Positions 25,954 through 33,499 of a stretch of DNA of 44,002 nt are shown here, piece by piece. Position 1 is the first letter of the stretch, and each line of letters starts with the position of its first letter. The notes below the pieces were generated by a model. It ran no database searches, was not told the DNA's origin, and saw only the letters and a list, made by a program, of their open reading frames with translations. This stretch comes from Sphingomonadales bacterium (GTDB lineage Bacteria; Pseudomonadota; Alphaproteobacteria; Sphingomonadales; Sphingomonadaceae), in contig JAGWVC010000023.1 of NCBI GenBank assembly GCA_018971065.1, positions 1 to 44,002 on the forward strand. The letters are read 5' to 3'. Position numbers and translations under genes: made by a program.

Positions 25954-25979
25954 GGAACTTGACGATAGGTATTGGCGAT
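25954..25979 (+). promoter_or_regulatory. Possible EcfG (general stress sigma) promoter before the DUF4402 locus
   Basis: GGAAC, 17 bases, CGAT, about 20 bp upstream of the first subunit start. The alphaproteobacterial EcfG consensus is GGAAC-N16/17-CGTT, so the -35 is perfect and the -10 has one mismatch. It would give a very short leader. A single match found by eye; moderate to low trust. Confidence 0.3.
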
Positions 25980-25999
25980 AGTCGGCAAGTGATGAGGCG

Positions 26000-26557
26000 A
26001 TGATCGCGAGGTTTCCCGATCGGACATGGATGCGGAACCTGCTGCTGGCGGCGGCGGGGGTTTCGGCATTTGCGGGAGTCGCGCGGGCCGATACGCCGGG
26101 GATTTCGGTGACGACCGACCAGACCTTGCGGTTCGGCAGCTTCGTCGTGCCGTTCACGGGTTCGCGGACCATTGATGCCGGGGGCGCGGTTGCCAGCGAT
26201 GGCGTGTTTGCGGCCGGGAACGATCCGGTGGGGCCGGCGCAGTTCACCATAACCTATGACCGTGGCCCGGGTAGCACTGCCCCGGTCACGGTGATCGTGC
26301 AGGTGCTGCTGGCCGGGGCGGCGTCGCAGGTTCAGGGCGGGGTTAGCGGCGGGCTGTCGACGTTCAGCACCGACCTGCCGGGCGTGACCGCGCTGCTGCC
26401 GGGGCAGGCGGTGACGTTCTCGATCACCAATTGCCGGACCCAGACGTGCAGCCAGACTTTCCACGTCGGCGGCAGGCTGGACGTGACGCGGTTCAGCGGC
26501 GGGGCATCGCTGGCGATCCCGCTGCCGGTGAGCGCGACCGTGCTGGCGGTGATGTGA
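26000..26557 (+). CDS. DUF4402-type surface subunit 1
   Basis: 185 residues: an N-terminal signal peptide (about 30 residues ending in GVARA), then an all-beta domain starting TPGISVTTDQTLRFGSFVVPF. The pattern of a leading strand with FG-S/K-F, a central disordered segment and a closing strand matches DUF4402 proteins. It contains one potential disulfide (NCRTQTC). GAGG stands five bases before the ATG; a second ATG at 26030 is possible. The stop overlaps the next start (TGATG), so the two subunits are coupled. Likely an exported fibre or coat subunit handled by the chaperone at 28562; this is inference from locus content. Confidence 0.7.
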   Translation: MIARFPDRTWMRNLLLAAAGVSAFAGVARADTPGISVTTDQTLRFGSFVVPFTGSRTIDAGGAVASDGVFAAGNDPVGPAQFTITYDRGPGSTAPVTVIVQVLLAGAASQVQGGVSGGLSTFSTDLPGVTALLPGQAVTFSITNCRTQTCSQTFHVGGRLDVTRFSGGASLAIPLPVSATVLAVM

Positions 26558-27108
26558 TGCGGTGGCCGTGCATTCTGGCGCTGGCGGGCGCGGTGGTGGC
26601 AGTGCCGGCCGGGGCGAGCGGGCTGGCGGCGACCGCTGCCGGGCAGGCGCGCGCCGAAGTGGTGGCGCCGCTGGTGGTGACGCGCGAGGCCGACCTCGAC
26701 TTCGGAGCGGTGCTGGCGGGGAACAGCGCGGGGACGGTGACGGTTTCGAGCGCGGGCGTGGCCAGCTATGGCGGCGGGGTCGATGCGGCCTGCGCGGGCG
26801 GGGGATGCGCGGCTGTCCATGCCGCGCGGTTTGCGGTGCAGGGCGAAGGCGGGCGCAGCTATACCATTGCCGTGCCGGACGCCGTGACCGCGCAAGGGAC
26901 CGCGTTGCAGGTGGGCGACAGCGCGCCGCCGCTGACCGTGGGTGGCCTCAGCGTGCGCAGCGACAGCCGGCCGGGCGACGGGGCCGTAGGCCAGCTTGAC
27001 GCGGCGGGGCGCGACGGCTTCGGGATCGGCGGGACGCTGCAGGTTCCGGCAGGCGTTCCGGCGGCGCGCTATCGCGCGACGGTGCCGGTTACGGTTACGT
27101 ATGGTTGA
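26557..27108 (+). CDS. DUF4402-type surface subunit 2
   Basis: 183 residues with a 22-residue signal peptide ending PAGAS. The mature protein begins with ARAEVVAPLVVTREADLDFGAVLAG, the DUF4402 first strand pair, and ends PVTVTYG, like the other subunits (VTVAYN). Cysteines in DAACAGGGCAAVH probably form a disulfide. It overlaps the first subunit by one base. Length and domain order match the 164-residue subunits downstream, with an extra cysteine-bearing loop. A minor or tip subunit is possible, but no adhesin domain is evident. Confidence 0.75.
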   Translation: MRWPCILALAGAVVAVPAGASGLAATAAGQARAEVVAPLVVTREADLDFGAVLAGNSAGTVTVSSAGVASYGGGVDAACAGGGCAAVHAARFAVQGEGGRSYTIAVPDAVTAQGTALQVGDSAPPLTVGGLSVRSDSRPGDGAVGQLDAAGRDGFGIGGTLQVPAGVPAARYRATVPVTVTYG

Positions 27109-27196
27109 CCATATCGCGCTATGTGTTTCAGCGGCTTGGCGGGTTCGTGCCGCGATTCCGGGCAGGCGGAATGGCCTCGCCAATAAGTAGAGTTAC

Positions 27197-27213
27197 ATAA
27201 CCCTGCCTTAACC
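27197..27213 (+). promoter_or_regulatory. CtrA-like box before subunit 3
   Basis: ATAA-CCCTGCC-TTAACC matches the CtrA recognition pattern TTAA-N7-TTAAC with one mismatch in the left half. It lies 116 bp before the ATG of the third subunit, in an AT-rich patch that stands out from the surrounding GC-rich sequence and also contains TTTAAAA. A promoter in this gap would uncouple subunit 3 from subunits 1 and 2. Confidence 0.45.
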
Positions 27214-27328
27214 TATCCCGTTTAAAAGCACCGTTGTGGGTGAGGCGGAACGCGCCGCCTTGCTCGTACTGCAACGGTTTCGCGCCGACACCTTCCCGGG
27301 TCGGTCGCATTGGGTAGGGAAAACCAAG

Positions 27329-27826
27329 ATGAAGAAGATCGTGATTGCGGCGGCGATGGTCGCGCTTTCCTCGGGTTCCGCTTTCGCCGCTTCGGGCAAC
27401 ACCTCGACCGCCACCGGCTCTGCCAGTGCCGTGGTGGTGGCGCCGATCGTGCTGACTCACACCGCCGGCACGTCGCTGAACTTCGGCAAGTTTACCGCCG
27501 GCACCGGCGGCACCGTGGTGGTGTCCTCGGCGGGCGTGGCTTCGGTGACGTCGGACGTGGGCATCGTTCCCGGTTCGACCGCTTCGGCCGACGGCTTCAC
27601 CGTGGCCGGCGATGCCAGCCGCTCGTTCTCGATCTCGACCGCCGCCGGCACGGTGACGCAGGGCGCCAATTCGCTGAGCTTCACCACGGCGCCTTCGGCT
27701 GCCAGCGGCACGCTGAGCTCGGGCGGTGCGGCTTCGTTCACGGTCGGCGGCACGCTGACGGTTCCGGGGACGGCCGTGGCCGGATCGTACACCGGCACCT
27801 ACACCGCGACTGTCGCCTACAACTGA
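27329..27826 (+). CDS. DUF4402-type surface subunit 3 (probable major subunit)
   Basis: 165 residues with a textbook signal peptide (MKKIVIAAAMVALSSGSAFA). The mature part is rich in Thr, Ser, Ala and Gly, has no cysteine, and carries the conserved opening SAVVVAPIVLTHTAGTSLNFG and closing GTYTATVAYN. The ATG at 27329 is preceded by GGGTAGGGAAAACCAAG. Own upstream AT-rich promoter region with a CtrA-like box and a 9-bp hairpin directly downstream point to separate, high-level expression. Strong similarity in the last 60 residues to subunit 4 shows gene duplication. Cysteine-free, small, low-complexity-rich composition resembles major fibre subunits. Confidence 0.82.
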   Translation: MKKIVIAAAMVALSSGSAFAASGNTSTATGSASAVVVAPIVLTHTAGTSLNFGKFTAGTGGTVVVSSAGVASVTSDVGIVPGSTASADGFTVAGDASRSFSISTAAGTVTQGANSLSFTTAPSAASGTLSSGGAASFTVGGTLTVPGTAVAGSYTGTYTATVAYN

Positions 27827-27834
27827 TTGAAACG

Positions 27835-27868
27835 CCGGAAGCGCGCGGCGACACACGCACGCTTCCGG
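27835..27868 (+). terminator. 9-bp hairpin after subunit 3 (partial terminator or mRNA stabiliser)
   Basis: CCGGAAGCG, 16-nt loop, CGCTTCCGG: a perfect 9-bp stem starting 8 bp after the subunit 3 stop. No T-run follows. In an operon this position would protect the upstream message and damp read-through into subunit 4, the chaperone and the usher. Confidence 0.55.
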
Positions 27869-27956
27869 GCCATCCGAATCGAGGGGTGACGGCCCGACGT
27901 CACCGTATCCGTGCGGCGATCCGCGCCCGCGTGCATCATCAGGATAAAGCCCCCTC

Positions 27957-28451
27957 ATGCGCCATGTGTCGGCCCTGCTTGCGTTGTTGGCGTTGCCCGG
28001 AACGGCCGTGGCCGCTTCGGGCAGCAGCGGCGCGATTCCGGGCAGCGCGGCAGCCACGGCGGTTGTCCCGCTGACGCTGCAGCACTGGTTCGGCGCGCTG
28101 GACTTCGGCAGGTTCGCGGTCGGTTCGGCAGGGACGGTGAAAGTGGATGCCGCGACGGGGGCGGGATCGGTGACCGGCGGGGCCGCGTTCGTGACCGGAT
28201 CGACCACCGGGATGGACTATTTCCTGGCCTATGGCGATCCCAACCGCTTGATCTCGATCACCACCGGCAGCGGCACGGTGACATCGGGCGCCCGTTCGAT
28301 GACGTTCACCACCACGCCGATGCTGGCGGCGGGCTACCTGCCCTCGGTGGGCTCCGGCTATTTCACCGTGGGCGGCACGCTGAGCGTGGCGGCGGGCCAG
28401 GGGGCGGGAAGCTATCTTGGCAGCTATCCGGTGACGGTCGCCTACAACTGA
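27957..28451 (+). CDS. DUF4402-type surface subunit 4
   Basis: 164 residues with a signal peptide of about 20 residues. The mature protein begins SGSSGAIPGSAAATAVVPLTLQHW and has LDFGRFAVGSAGTVKVD as the diagnostic first strand pair. The tail GSYLGSYPVTVAYN parallels subunit 3. No cysteines. AGGATAAAG is the probable ribosome site. It lies 130 bp after subunit 3 and 110 bp before the chaperone, all in one direction. Possibly a minor or anchoring subunit; roles cannot be assigned from sequence alone. Confidence 0.78.
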   Translation: MRHVSALLALLALPGTAVAASGSSGAIPGSAAATAVVPLTLQHWFGALDFGRFAVGSAGTVKVDAATGAGSVTGGAAFVTGSTTGMDYFLAYGDPNRLISITTGSGTVTSGARSMTFTTTPMLAAGYLPSVGSGYFTVGGTLSVAAGQGAGSYLGSYPVTVAYN

Positions 28452-28561
28452 CCGCGCATCCCTGCACACGGTTGTGGGCATGTGGCACGGCGCGGTTGCC
28501 AAGACCCCGTAACACTACCTAATCGCGATTGTCCTTCCTTGACCGGAGTTGGTTGATCGCC

Positions 28562-29524
28562 ATGCAGATACGCACGTTTTCCGTTCTGGCCGGCGCGGGT
28601 CTCGCGGTGCTGGGCGGCGCGGTTTCTGCCCAACCGGTGATGCCGCTGGGCGGCGCGGCCAATGTGCCGCGTCCGGCCGCCGCTGCCGGGGCGATTCCCG
28701 AAGCGGCGCCGGGGCAGGCGCCGGCGGGGTCGGTCGGCGGGATGGGGGACATCAACCTGTACCCCAAGCGCGTGGTGATGACTGATCGCGATCGCACCGC
28801 CAGCATCGGGCTGTACAATCGCGCGGCGGCGACTGGCGACTATGATATTGCGCTGGGCGACATGCTGATGACCGGCGAGGGGCGGCTGGTTGACCTGGCC
28901 AGCGTGACCGACCCGGCGCTGAAGGCGAAAGTGCAATCGGCGGCGGGGATGCTGAAGTGGTCGCCGCACCGGGTGACGCTGCCCGCCAACGAGGCGCAGA
29001 TGGTGCGGATCATGGCGCATGTGCCGCCGGGTCTGGCGCCGGGCGAGTATCGCACCCACTTTTCCGCCGTGGCGGTGCCGCCTGAAAGCGGTGATCTTTC
29101 GATCGAGCAGGCGGCCGGGGCGACGCAGGCGGGCAGCGTGGGCGTGCGGATCGTGCCGCGCTTCGGCATCAGCATCCCGGTGATCCTGCGGGTGGGCGAG
29201 ACGACGCTGACGGTGGGGCTGGACGGCTTCAAGGTCGCCCGGCAGGCGGGCGGACCGGTGTTCGCGCTGCGCATCACCCGATCGGGCACGCGATCGTCGT
29301 TCGGTGACATTGCCGTGACCGCCGCCGGGGTGAAGAAGCCGATCGGCGAGATTCGTGGCATCGGCGTCTATACCGAGATCGGCGAGCGCGCGGTGCAGGT
29401 GCCGATCGACCCGAAGGCCGATCCGCGCAGCTATGCATCGGGCGCGAAGCTGACCGTGACGTATACCGATGACGATTTCGCCCCCGGCAGGACGCTGGCG
29501 CGGCAGGACTTCATCGTGCCGTGA
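28562..29524 (+). CDS. PapD-like periplasmic chaperone of the DUF4402 locus
   Basis: 320 residues. Signal peptide of about 23 residues (hydrophobic core, AxA-type end). After a Pro/Ala linker the first Ig-like domain starts NLYPKRVVMTDRDRTASIGLYN, the strand pattern of fimbrial chaperones, and MLKWSPHRVTLPANEAQMVRI carries the usual P-x-x-V/x-L block before the second half. APGEYRTHFSAVAVPP is the conserved chaperone motif leading to the F-G loop. The protein is longer than the 230-residue classical chaperones, mainly through the N-terminal linker. The ATG at 28562 was chosen; an upstream TTG extension would disrupt the signal peptide. The stop overlaps the usher GTG by 4 bp. Confidence 0.78.
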   Translation: MQIRTFSVLAGAGLAVLGGAVSAQPVMPLGGAANVPRPAAAAGAIPEAAPGQAPAGSVGGMGDINLYPKRVVMTDRDRTASIGLYNRAAATGDYDIALGDMLMTGEGRLVDLASVTDPALKAKVQSAAGMLKWSPHRVTLPANEAQMVRIMAHVPPGLAPGEYRTHFSAVAVPPESGDLSIEQAAGATQAGSVGVRIVPRFGISIPVILRVGETTLTVGLDGFKVARQAGGPVFALRITRSGTRSSFGDIAVTAAGVKKPIGEIRGIGVYTEIGERAVQVPIDPKADPRSYASGAKLTVTYTDDDFAPGRTLARQDFIVP

Positions 29525-32500
29525 ATTCGCGGGGGGAGGGCAGCCCCGGCGGTGTGCGAACCCGGCGGCGCGGGCGGGTTCCCGCCGCGCTGGGCTCGGC
29601 GCTGATCGGTGCCACCCTGCTGCTGCATGGCGAGGACGCGGAGCCGCCGCCGGGCGATGGCGCGCCGGGACCGGTGCATCCCCGCGATGGCCCGCCACAG
29701 GCGATGCCCGAGCCGGATTTCGGGGCTTATCGGCTGGAGGTGATTCCCGAGGCGAAGCACGCGGCGCGCAGGCGGGCGCGGCCCAAGCCGGCAGTGGCGG
29801 CGGTTGCGCAACCGGTCGCGGTTGAGGTCGCCGGGGCGGGCGCGGACCTGATGACGCCGGAGGTGGACGCTGTGCCGGTGTCGGTGCCGCCAAGCGCGCC
29901 GGTTTTGGCGGAGCCGGGGCAGGTCGATCCGCCTTTGGCTGTGGTGGTGACCGAACCGGCAGAACCCGCACCGGTCCCAGAGGCTGCGGCGGTGGTGCAG
30001 GATGTTGCTCCGGGGCCGGCGGCGGCGCAGGTTGACGTCATGGCGTCGCAACCGGTGGCGGCACCGGCATCCGCGCCCGAACCGACCCGGCTGGCGCTGG
30101 CAGAGCCGCGCAGGGTGACGGTTGACCTGCCGGAGCCGGCGTTCGGCATGGTTCGGCCCGAAGGTCCGGCGGTGCCATCGCGCGCTGCGGCGGCGACCGC
30201 GCCCGTGCAGGCCAAAGCGCCTTCGGGACTGGCGTTGCCGCATCCGCAGTTCGGCCAGCAGCAACCGGGTCGCGGGGTTGCGGCAGTGGCGGCAGGGCAG
30301 ACGGAAACGTCGGGGCTGGCAGGCGGGGCGAAATCGCCGATGGCGGGGTTCGTGGCGGCCGCGCCGTTCAGCGGTGACGACGAACTGATCCTGCAACTGG
30401 AAACCGCCGGCGGGCAGGTTTCGGAGACGATCACCGCCTATGGCACGCGCGCCGGGACCTATCTGCCGCTGGGCGAACTGGCGCGGATGCTGGACCTGGC
30501 GATCGTGGTCAGCGACGACGGGCGCTATGCTGCGGGCTGGGTGCTGGACGAGAAGCAGCAGGTCTCGATCAACCTGCGCGAGGGAACGATGCGGGTGGCG
30601 GGGCGTGAGATCGCGCTGGCGCCGCGCGACGCGGCGGCATTCGACGGTGAACTGTATCTGAAGGCCGAGCGTTTTGCCGAGTTGATGCCGCTGACACTGA
30701 AAGTGGACTTGCGCGCGCAGACGGTGAGCGTGAAGACCGGGGTGCCGTTCCCGTTCGAGCAGAAGGCCGCGCGCGAGGCGGCGCGCGAGCATTTGCAGAG
30801 CCGGGGCAGCGGCGGCGCGCAACGGCATTATCCGCGCGAGGACACGCCGTGGGTGGCGGCGTCGTTTCCGCTGGGCGACTTCGAGATGCGCGGAGTTTCG
30901 GATTCGGGCCAGGGCACGCGGGTGGAGAACGACATCCGCCTGGCCGGCGACCTGGCGTTCATGACGGCGCGGGTGTTTGCCAGCACCAGTTCGCGGCAGG
31001 GGCTGACGGCGGCGCGGATCGAACTGGGGCGGCGCGATCCCGATGCGCGGCTGCTGGGTCCGCTGCGTGCCACCGAATTCCAGATCGGCGATGTGTCCAC
31101 CGCATCGCTGCCGCTGGGGTTGCGCGGCATCGGCGGGCGCGGCGCGATGGTGACGAACACGCCGCTGGAACGGGTTTCGGTGTTCGACAAGATCGACCTG
31201 CGCGGCGAATTGCCTGACGGCTACGAGGCGGAGCTCTATCGCAACAACACGCTGGTGGGATCGACGCGCACGGCGGTGAACGGGCAGTATGCGTTCCTTC
31301 AGGTGCCGGTGGAATTCGGCCTGAACGTGTTCCGGCTGGTGCTGTACGGCCCGCAGGGGCAGCGGCGCGAGGAGGTGCGGCGGATCACCGTGGGCGACGG
31401 GCGGCTGGGCCGGGGCGAATGGCAGTACAGCGTCGGGTTGGCGCAGAAGGACGTCAACCTGCTGGACGTGCGGCCGGCGAACTTCGTGCCGGGACAGGAT
31501 TTCGGGGCATGGCGGGCCACCGCGCAAGTGCAGTACGGGCTTTCCACGGCGCTGACGACGGTGCTGAGCGGGGGCTGGTATCAATCGCAGGGGGCATCGC
31601 ACTGGCTGGTGACCGGAGGGTTGCGCAGCGGCATCGGCGGCATGGCGGCGCGGCTGGACATGGGGGTCGAGGGCGGTGCCGGCAGCGGGAAGGCGATCGA
31701 GGCGGGGCTGGGCGGCAAGCTGGCCGGAGTGAACTGGACCGCGACTCACGCCGAGTACTTCGGCACGTTCAGCGATGAACTGGCGGCGTTCTCGATCGAT
31801 CCGCTGCGGCGGGCGAGCGAGGTGGACGCCAATGCCACGATCCGCTTCGGCCCGGCGGCGCAGGCGCGCACCGTGCCGGTTGCCCTGCGGTTCCGGCGTA
31901 TCGAATATGCCGACGGCCGCATCGAGACCGATGCCTCGCTGCGGGCATCGACGCTGATTTCGCGGGTGCTGGTTTCGAACGCGCTGGCCTGGAATCGGAG
32001 TTCACAGCCAGGGACGGGGGCAGGGACAGGGGCGAGTTCGCGGATGACCGGATCGTTCGACCTGGCGACGCTGTCGGGCTCAAGGACGCAGTTTCGCGCC
32101 GCGTTGGACTATACCGTGCTGCCGGTGCCGCGGTTGAGTGCGGTGCAGGCCGAGGTGGACCGGGCGTTCGGCAAGGAAACGCTGGTCAAGGCATCGGTGG
32201 CCCACGCGCTGGTGACCGGCGACACCACGCTGGGGCTTTCCGCCGTGCGGCGGTTCGACCGGTTTTCTCTGGCGTTCGACGGCAATGTCACGCTGCCGCG
32301 CCGGACTTATGCGGCGACCCTGCGGCTGGGGTTCAGCTTTGGGCGCAATCCGTTGACGCGGTCGCTGTTCATCGACCGGCCGGGGCTGTCGGCGGGTGGG
32401 GCGGTGGCGGTGCGGGCCTGGGCCGACGAGGATGGCGACCACCGTTTCCAGCCGGGTGAGGCGGGGCTGGAAGGCGTGGAGTTCGATACCGGCACGATGA

Positions 32501-32979
32501 CCGGCAAGACCGACCGGCGCGGCGTGGCGCTGATCGGCGGGATCGGCGACGGGACGCGGGTGGGCTTGCACCTGAACGCCGAGACGCTGCCCGACATCGC
32601 GATGGCGCCGGTTTCGGAAGGGATCGAGATCGTGCCGCGCGCCGGGCGCATTCATGTCAGCGGGTTCGCGGTGGAGGCGCTGAGCGATGTCGAGGGCACG
32701 GCTTACGTCGGCGCGGGCGGGCGCGAGGTTTCGGGCCTGCACCTGCTACTGGTGGATGGCGCGGGCAAGCCGGTGGCGAAGGCGCGGACAGCGGCGGGCG
32801 GTTCGTTCCTGTTCGAGCAGGTGCGGCCCGGGCGTTACCGGCTGGCGATCGATCCCGGGCAGGCGCAGCGGCTGGGCATTGCCCTGGCCGGGGCGCAGGA
32901 CGTGGTGGTGGGCGCGAAATCGGCGACAGTGCGCATCGACGTGCGGGTGGCAGTGACGGCAAGGGCGGACGGGCAATAG
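29521..32979 (+). CDS. Usher-like outer-membrane protein with long Pro/Ala-rich N-terminus
   Basis: 1152 residues from a GTG that overlaps the chaperone stop (GTGA). Residues 1-280 are low complexity (Pro, Ala, Val, Glu) with a weak hydrophobic stretch near 20-38 and three copies of a P-x-P-x-F-G motif. A folded domain follows (ETITAYGTRAGTYLPLGELARML), then a usher-like barrel region. An E-set-like plug block has LPDGYEAELYRNN, FGLNVFRLVLYGPQG and many alternating strands up to AATLRLGFSFGRNP. Near the C-terminus ADEDGDHRFQPGEAGLEGVEF resembles an SdrD/carboxypeptidase-regulatory beta-sandwich. The pattern is closest to alpha-clade (TcfC/CooC/EcpC) ushers as far as memory allows. Expected to export and assemble the DUF4402 subunits. 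No convincing signal peptide is visible, so targeting is unclear. Confidence 0.7.
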   Translation: MNSRGEGSPGGVRTRRRGRVPAALGSALIGATLLLHGEDAEPPPGDGAPGPVHPRDGPPQAMPEPDFGAYRLEVIPEAKHAARRRARPKPAVAAVAQPVAVEVAGAGADLMTPEVDAVPVSVPPSAPVLAEPGQVDPPLAVVVTEPAEPAPVPEAAAVVQDVAPGPAAAQVDVMASQPVAAPASAPEPTRLALAEPRRVTVDLPEPAFGMVRPEGPAVPSRAAAATAPVQAKAPSGLALPHPQFGQQQPGRGVAAVAAGQTETSGLAGGAKSPMAGFVAAAPFSGDDELILQLETAGGQVSETITAYGTRAGTYLPLGELARMLDLAIVVSDDGRYAAGWVLDEKQQVSINLREGTMRVAGREIALAPRDAAAFDGELYLKAERFAELMPLTLKVDLRAQTVSVKTGVPFPFEQKAAREAAREHLQSRGSGGAQRHYPREDTPWVAASFPLGDFEMRGVSDSGQGTRVENDIRLAGDLAFMTARVFASTSSRQGLTAARIELGRRDPDARLLGPLRATEFQIGDVSTASLPLGLRGIGGRGAMVTNTPLERVSVFDKIDLRGELPDGYEAELYRNNTLVGSTRTAVNGQYAFLQVPVEFGLNVFRLVLYGPQGQRREEVRRITVGDGRLGRGEWQYSVGLAQKDVNLLDVRPANFVPGQDFGAWRATAQVQYGLSTALTTVLSGGWYQSQGASHWLVTGGLRSGIGGMAARLDMGVEGGAGSGKAIEAGLGGKLAGVNWTATHAEYFGTFSDELAAFSIDPLRRASEVDANATIRFGPAAQARTVPVALRFRRIEYADGRIETDASLRASTLISRVLVSNALAWNRSSQPGTGAGTGASSRMTGSFDLATLSGSRTQFRAALDYTVLPVPRLSAVQAEVDRAFGKETLVKASVAHALVTGDTTLGLSAVRRFDRFSLAFDGNVTLPRRTYAATLRLGFSFGRNPLTRSLFIDRPGLSAGGAVAVRAWADEDGDHRFQPGEAGLEGVEFDTGTMTGKTDRRGVALIGGIGDGTRVGLHLNAETLPDIAMAPVSEGIEIVPRAGRIHVSGFAVEALSDVEGTAYVGAGGREVSGLHLLLVDGAGKPVAKARTAAGGSFLFEQVRPGRYRLAIDPGQAQRLGIALAGAQDVVVGAKSATVRIDVRVAVTARADGQ

Positions 32980-33097
32980 GCGTTTGGTAGCCGGCTGAAA
33001 TCGAGCGCGTGATCTTGGCGCGGGTTGATGCAACGCAATGTCAATTGCGGGCGGGGGCGCGAAGTTCGGCAGCGACACAAACACGCAAGGATGAACG

Positions 33098-33349
33098 ATG
33101 AGCCACGTCCCCCACGAACTTCACGACGAATTCCCCCAGGATGCCGCGCTGCTGCATGAGCTGAAGGTTTCGGATGCGCATTTCCAGAAGCTTTCGGACC
33201 GCTATCACGACGTGAACCGCGAGATTCACCGCATCGAGGCGGAGGTTACCCCGGCTTCGGACCAGGCGCTGGAAGCCCTGAAGAAGCAGCGACTGGGCCT
33301 GCTGGACGAGGTGGCGCAGGCGCTGGCGAAGGCCCGCGCAACCGCGTGA
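33098..33349 (+). CDS. YdcH/DUF465 family small protein
   Basis: 83 residues, predicted helical hairpin. HELKVSDAHFQKLSDRYHDVNREIHRIE is the DUF465 signature helix, and ALEALKKQRLGLLDEVAQAL the second. Such proteins are widespread in proteobacteria with no firm function. AAGGATGAACG provides the ribosome site. It is the last clearly chromosomal gene before the tRNA-Gly scar and is followed by an intrinsic terminator. Base usage is like the core part of the window. Confidence 0.9.
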   Translation: MSHVPHELHDEFPQDAALLHELKVSDAHFQKLSDRYHDVNREIHRIEAEVTPASDQALEALKKQRLGLLDEVAQALAKARATA

Positions 33350-33358
33350 CGCTGCGAT

Positions 33359-33388
33359 CCCGGCGTCCGTGCGGGCGCCGGGGTTTTG
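33359..33388 (+). terminator. Intrinsic terminator after the ydcH-like gene
   Basis: CCCGGCG, 10-nt loop, CGCCGGG followed directly by GTTTTG. A 7-bp GC stem with a short T-run 10 bp after the stop codon, the best terminator in the window. Confidence 0.65.
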
Positions 33389-33414
33389 CTGTGAAAATTG
33401 CTGTTGAGGTGGAC

Positions 33415-33453
33415 GGTGAAGGGAATCGAACCCTCGTCGTAAGCTTGGGAAGG
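33415..33453 (-). tRNA. 3' fragment of tRNA-Gly(CCC): probable attachment site of the island
   Basis: On the minus strand this reads from the anticodon loop (TTCCCAA, anticodon CCC) through AAGCTTACGACGAGGG and the T-loop GGGTTCGATTCCC to TTCACC, as in alphaproteobacterial tRNA-Gly(CCC). The 5' half (acceptor strand, D arm, 5' side of the anticodon stem) is absent: the bases beyond 33453 do not pair or resemble a tRNA. Identity also fades in the last acceptor bases (GTCCACC where CGCTCCA would be expected). This is what a tyrosine recombinase leaves when it integrates at the anticodon loop: a displaced 3' half on one side, an intact gene at the far end. The element then lies to the right, and the intact tRNA would be beyond the window. 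Confidence 0.72.
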
Positions 33454-33499
33454 CTGAAAAGTTGCCTGAATCCCGCAGAAATCCGCTATTTCCGGTTTG

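Noticed and set aside
28529..28561. Upstream TTG start for the chaperone
   Set aside because: It would put polar residues before the signal peptide; the ATG at 28562 gives a standard signal sequence.
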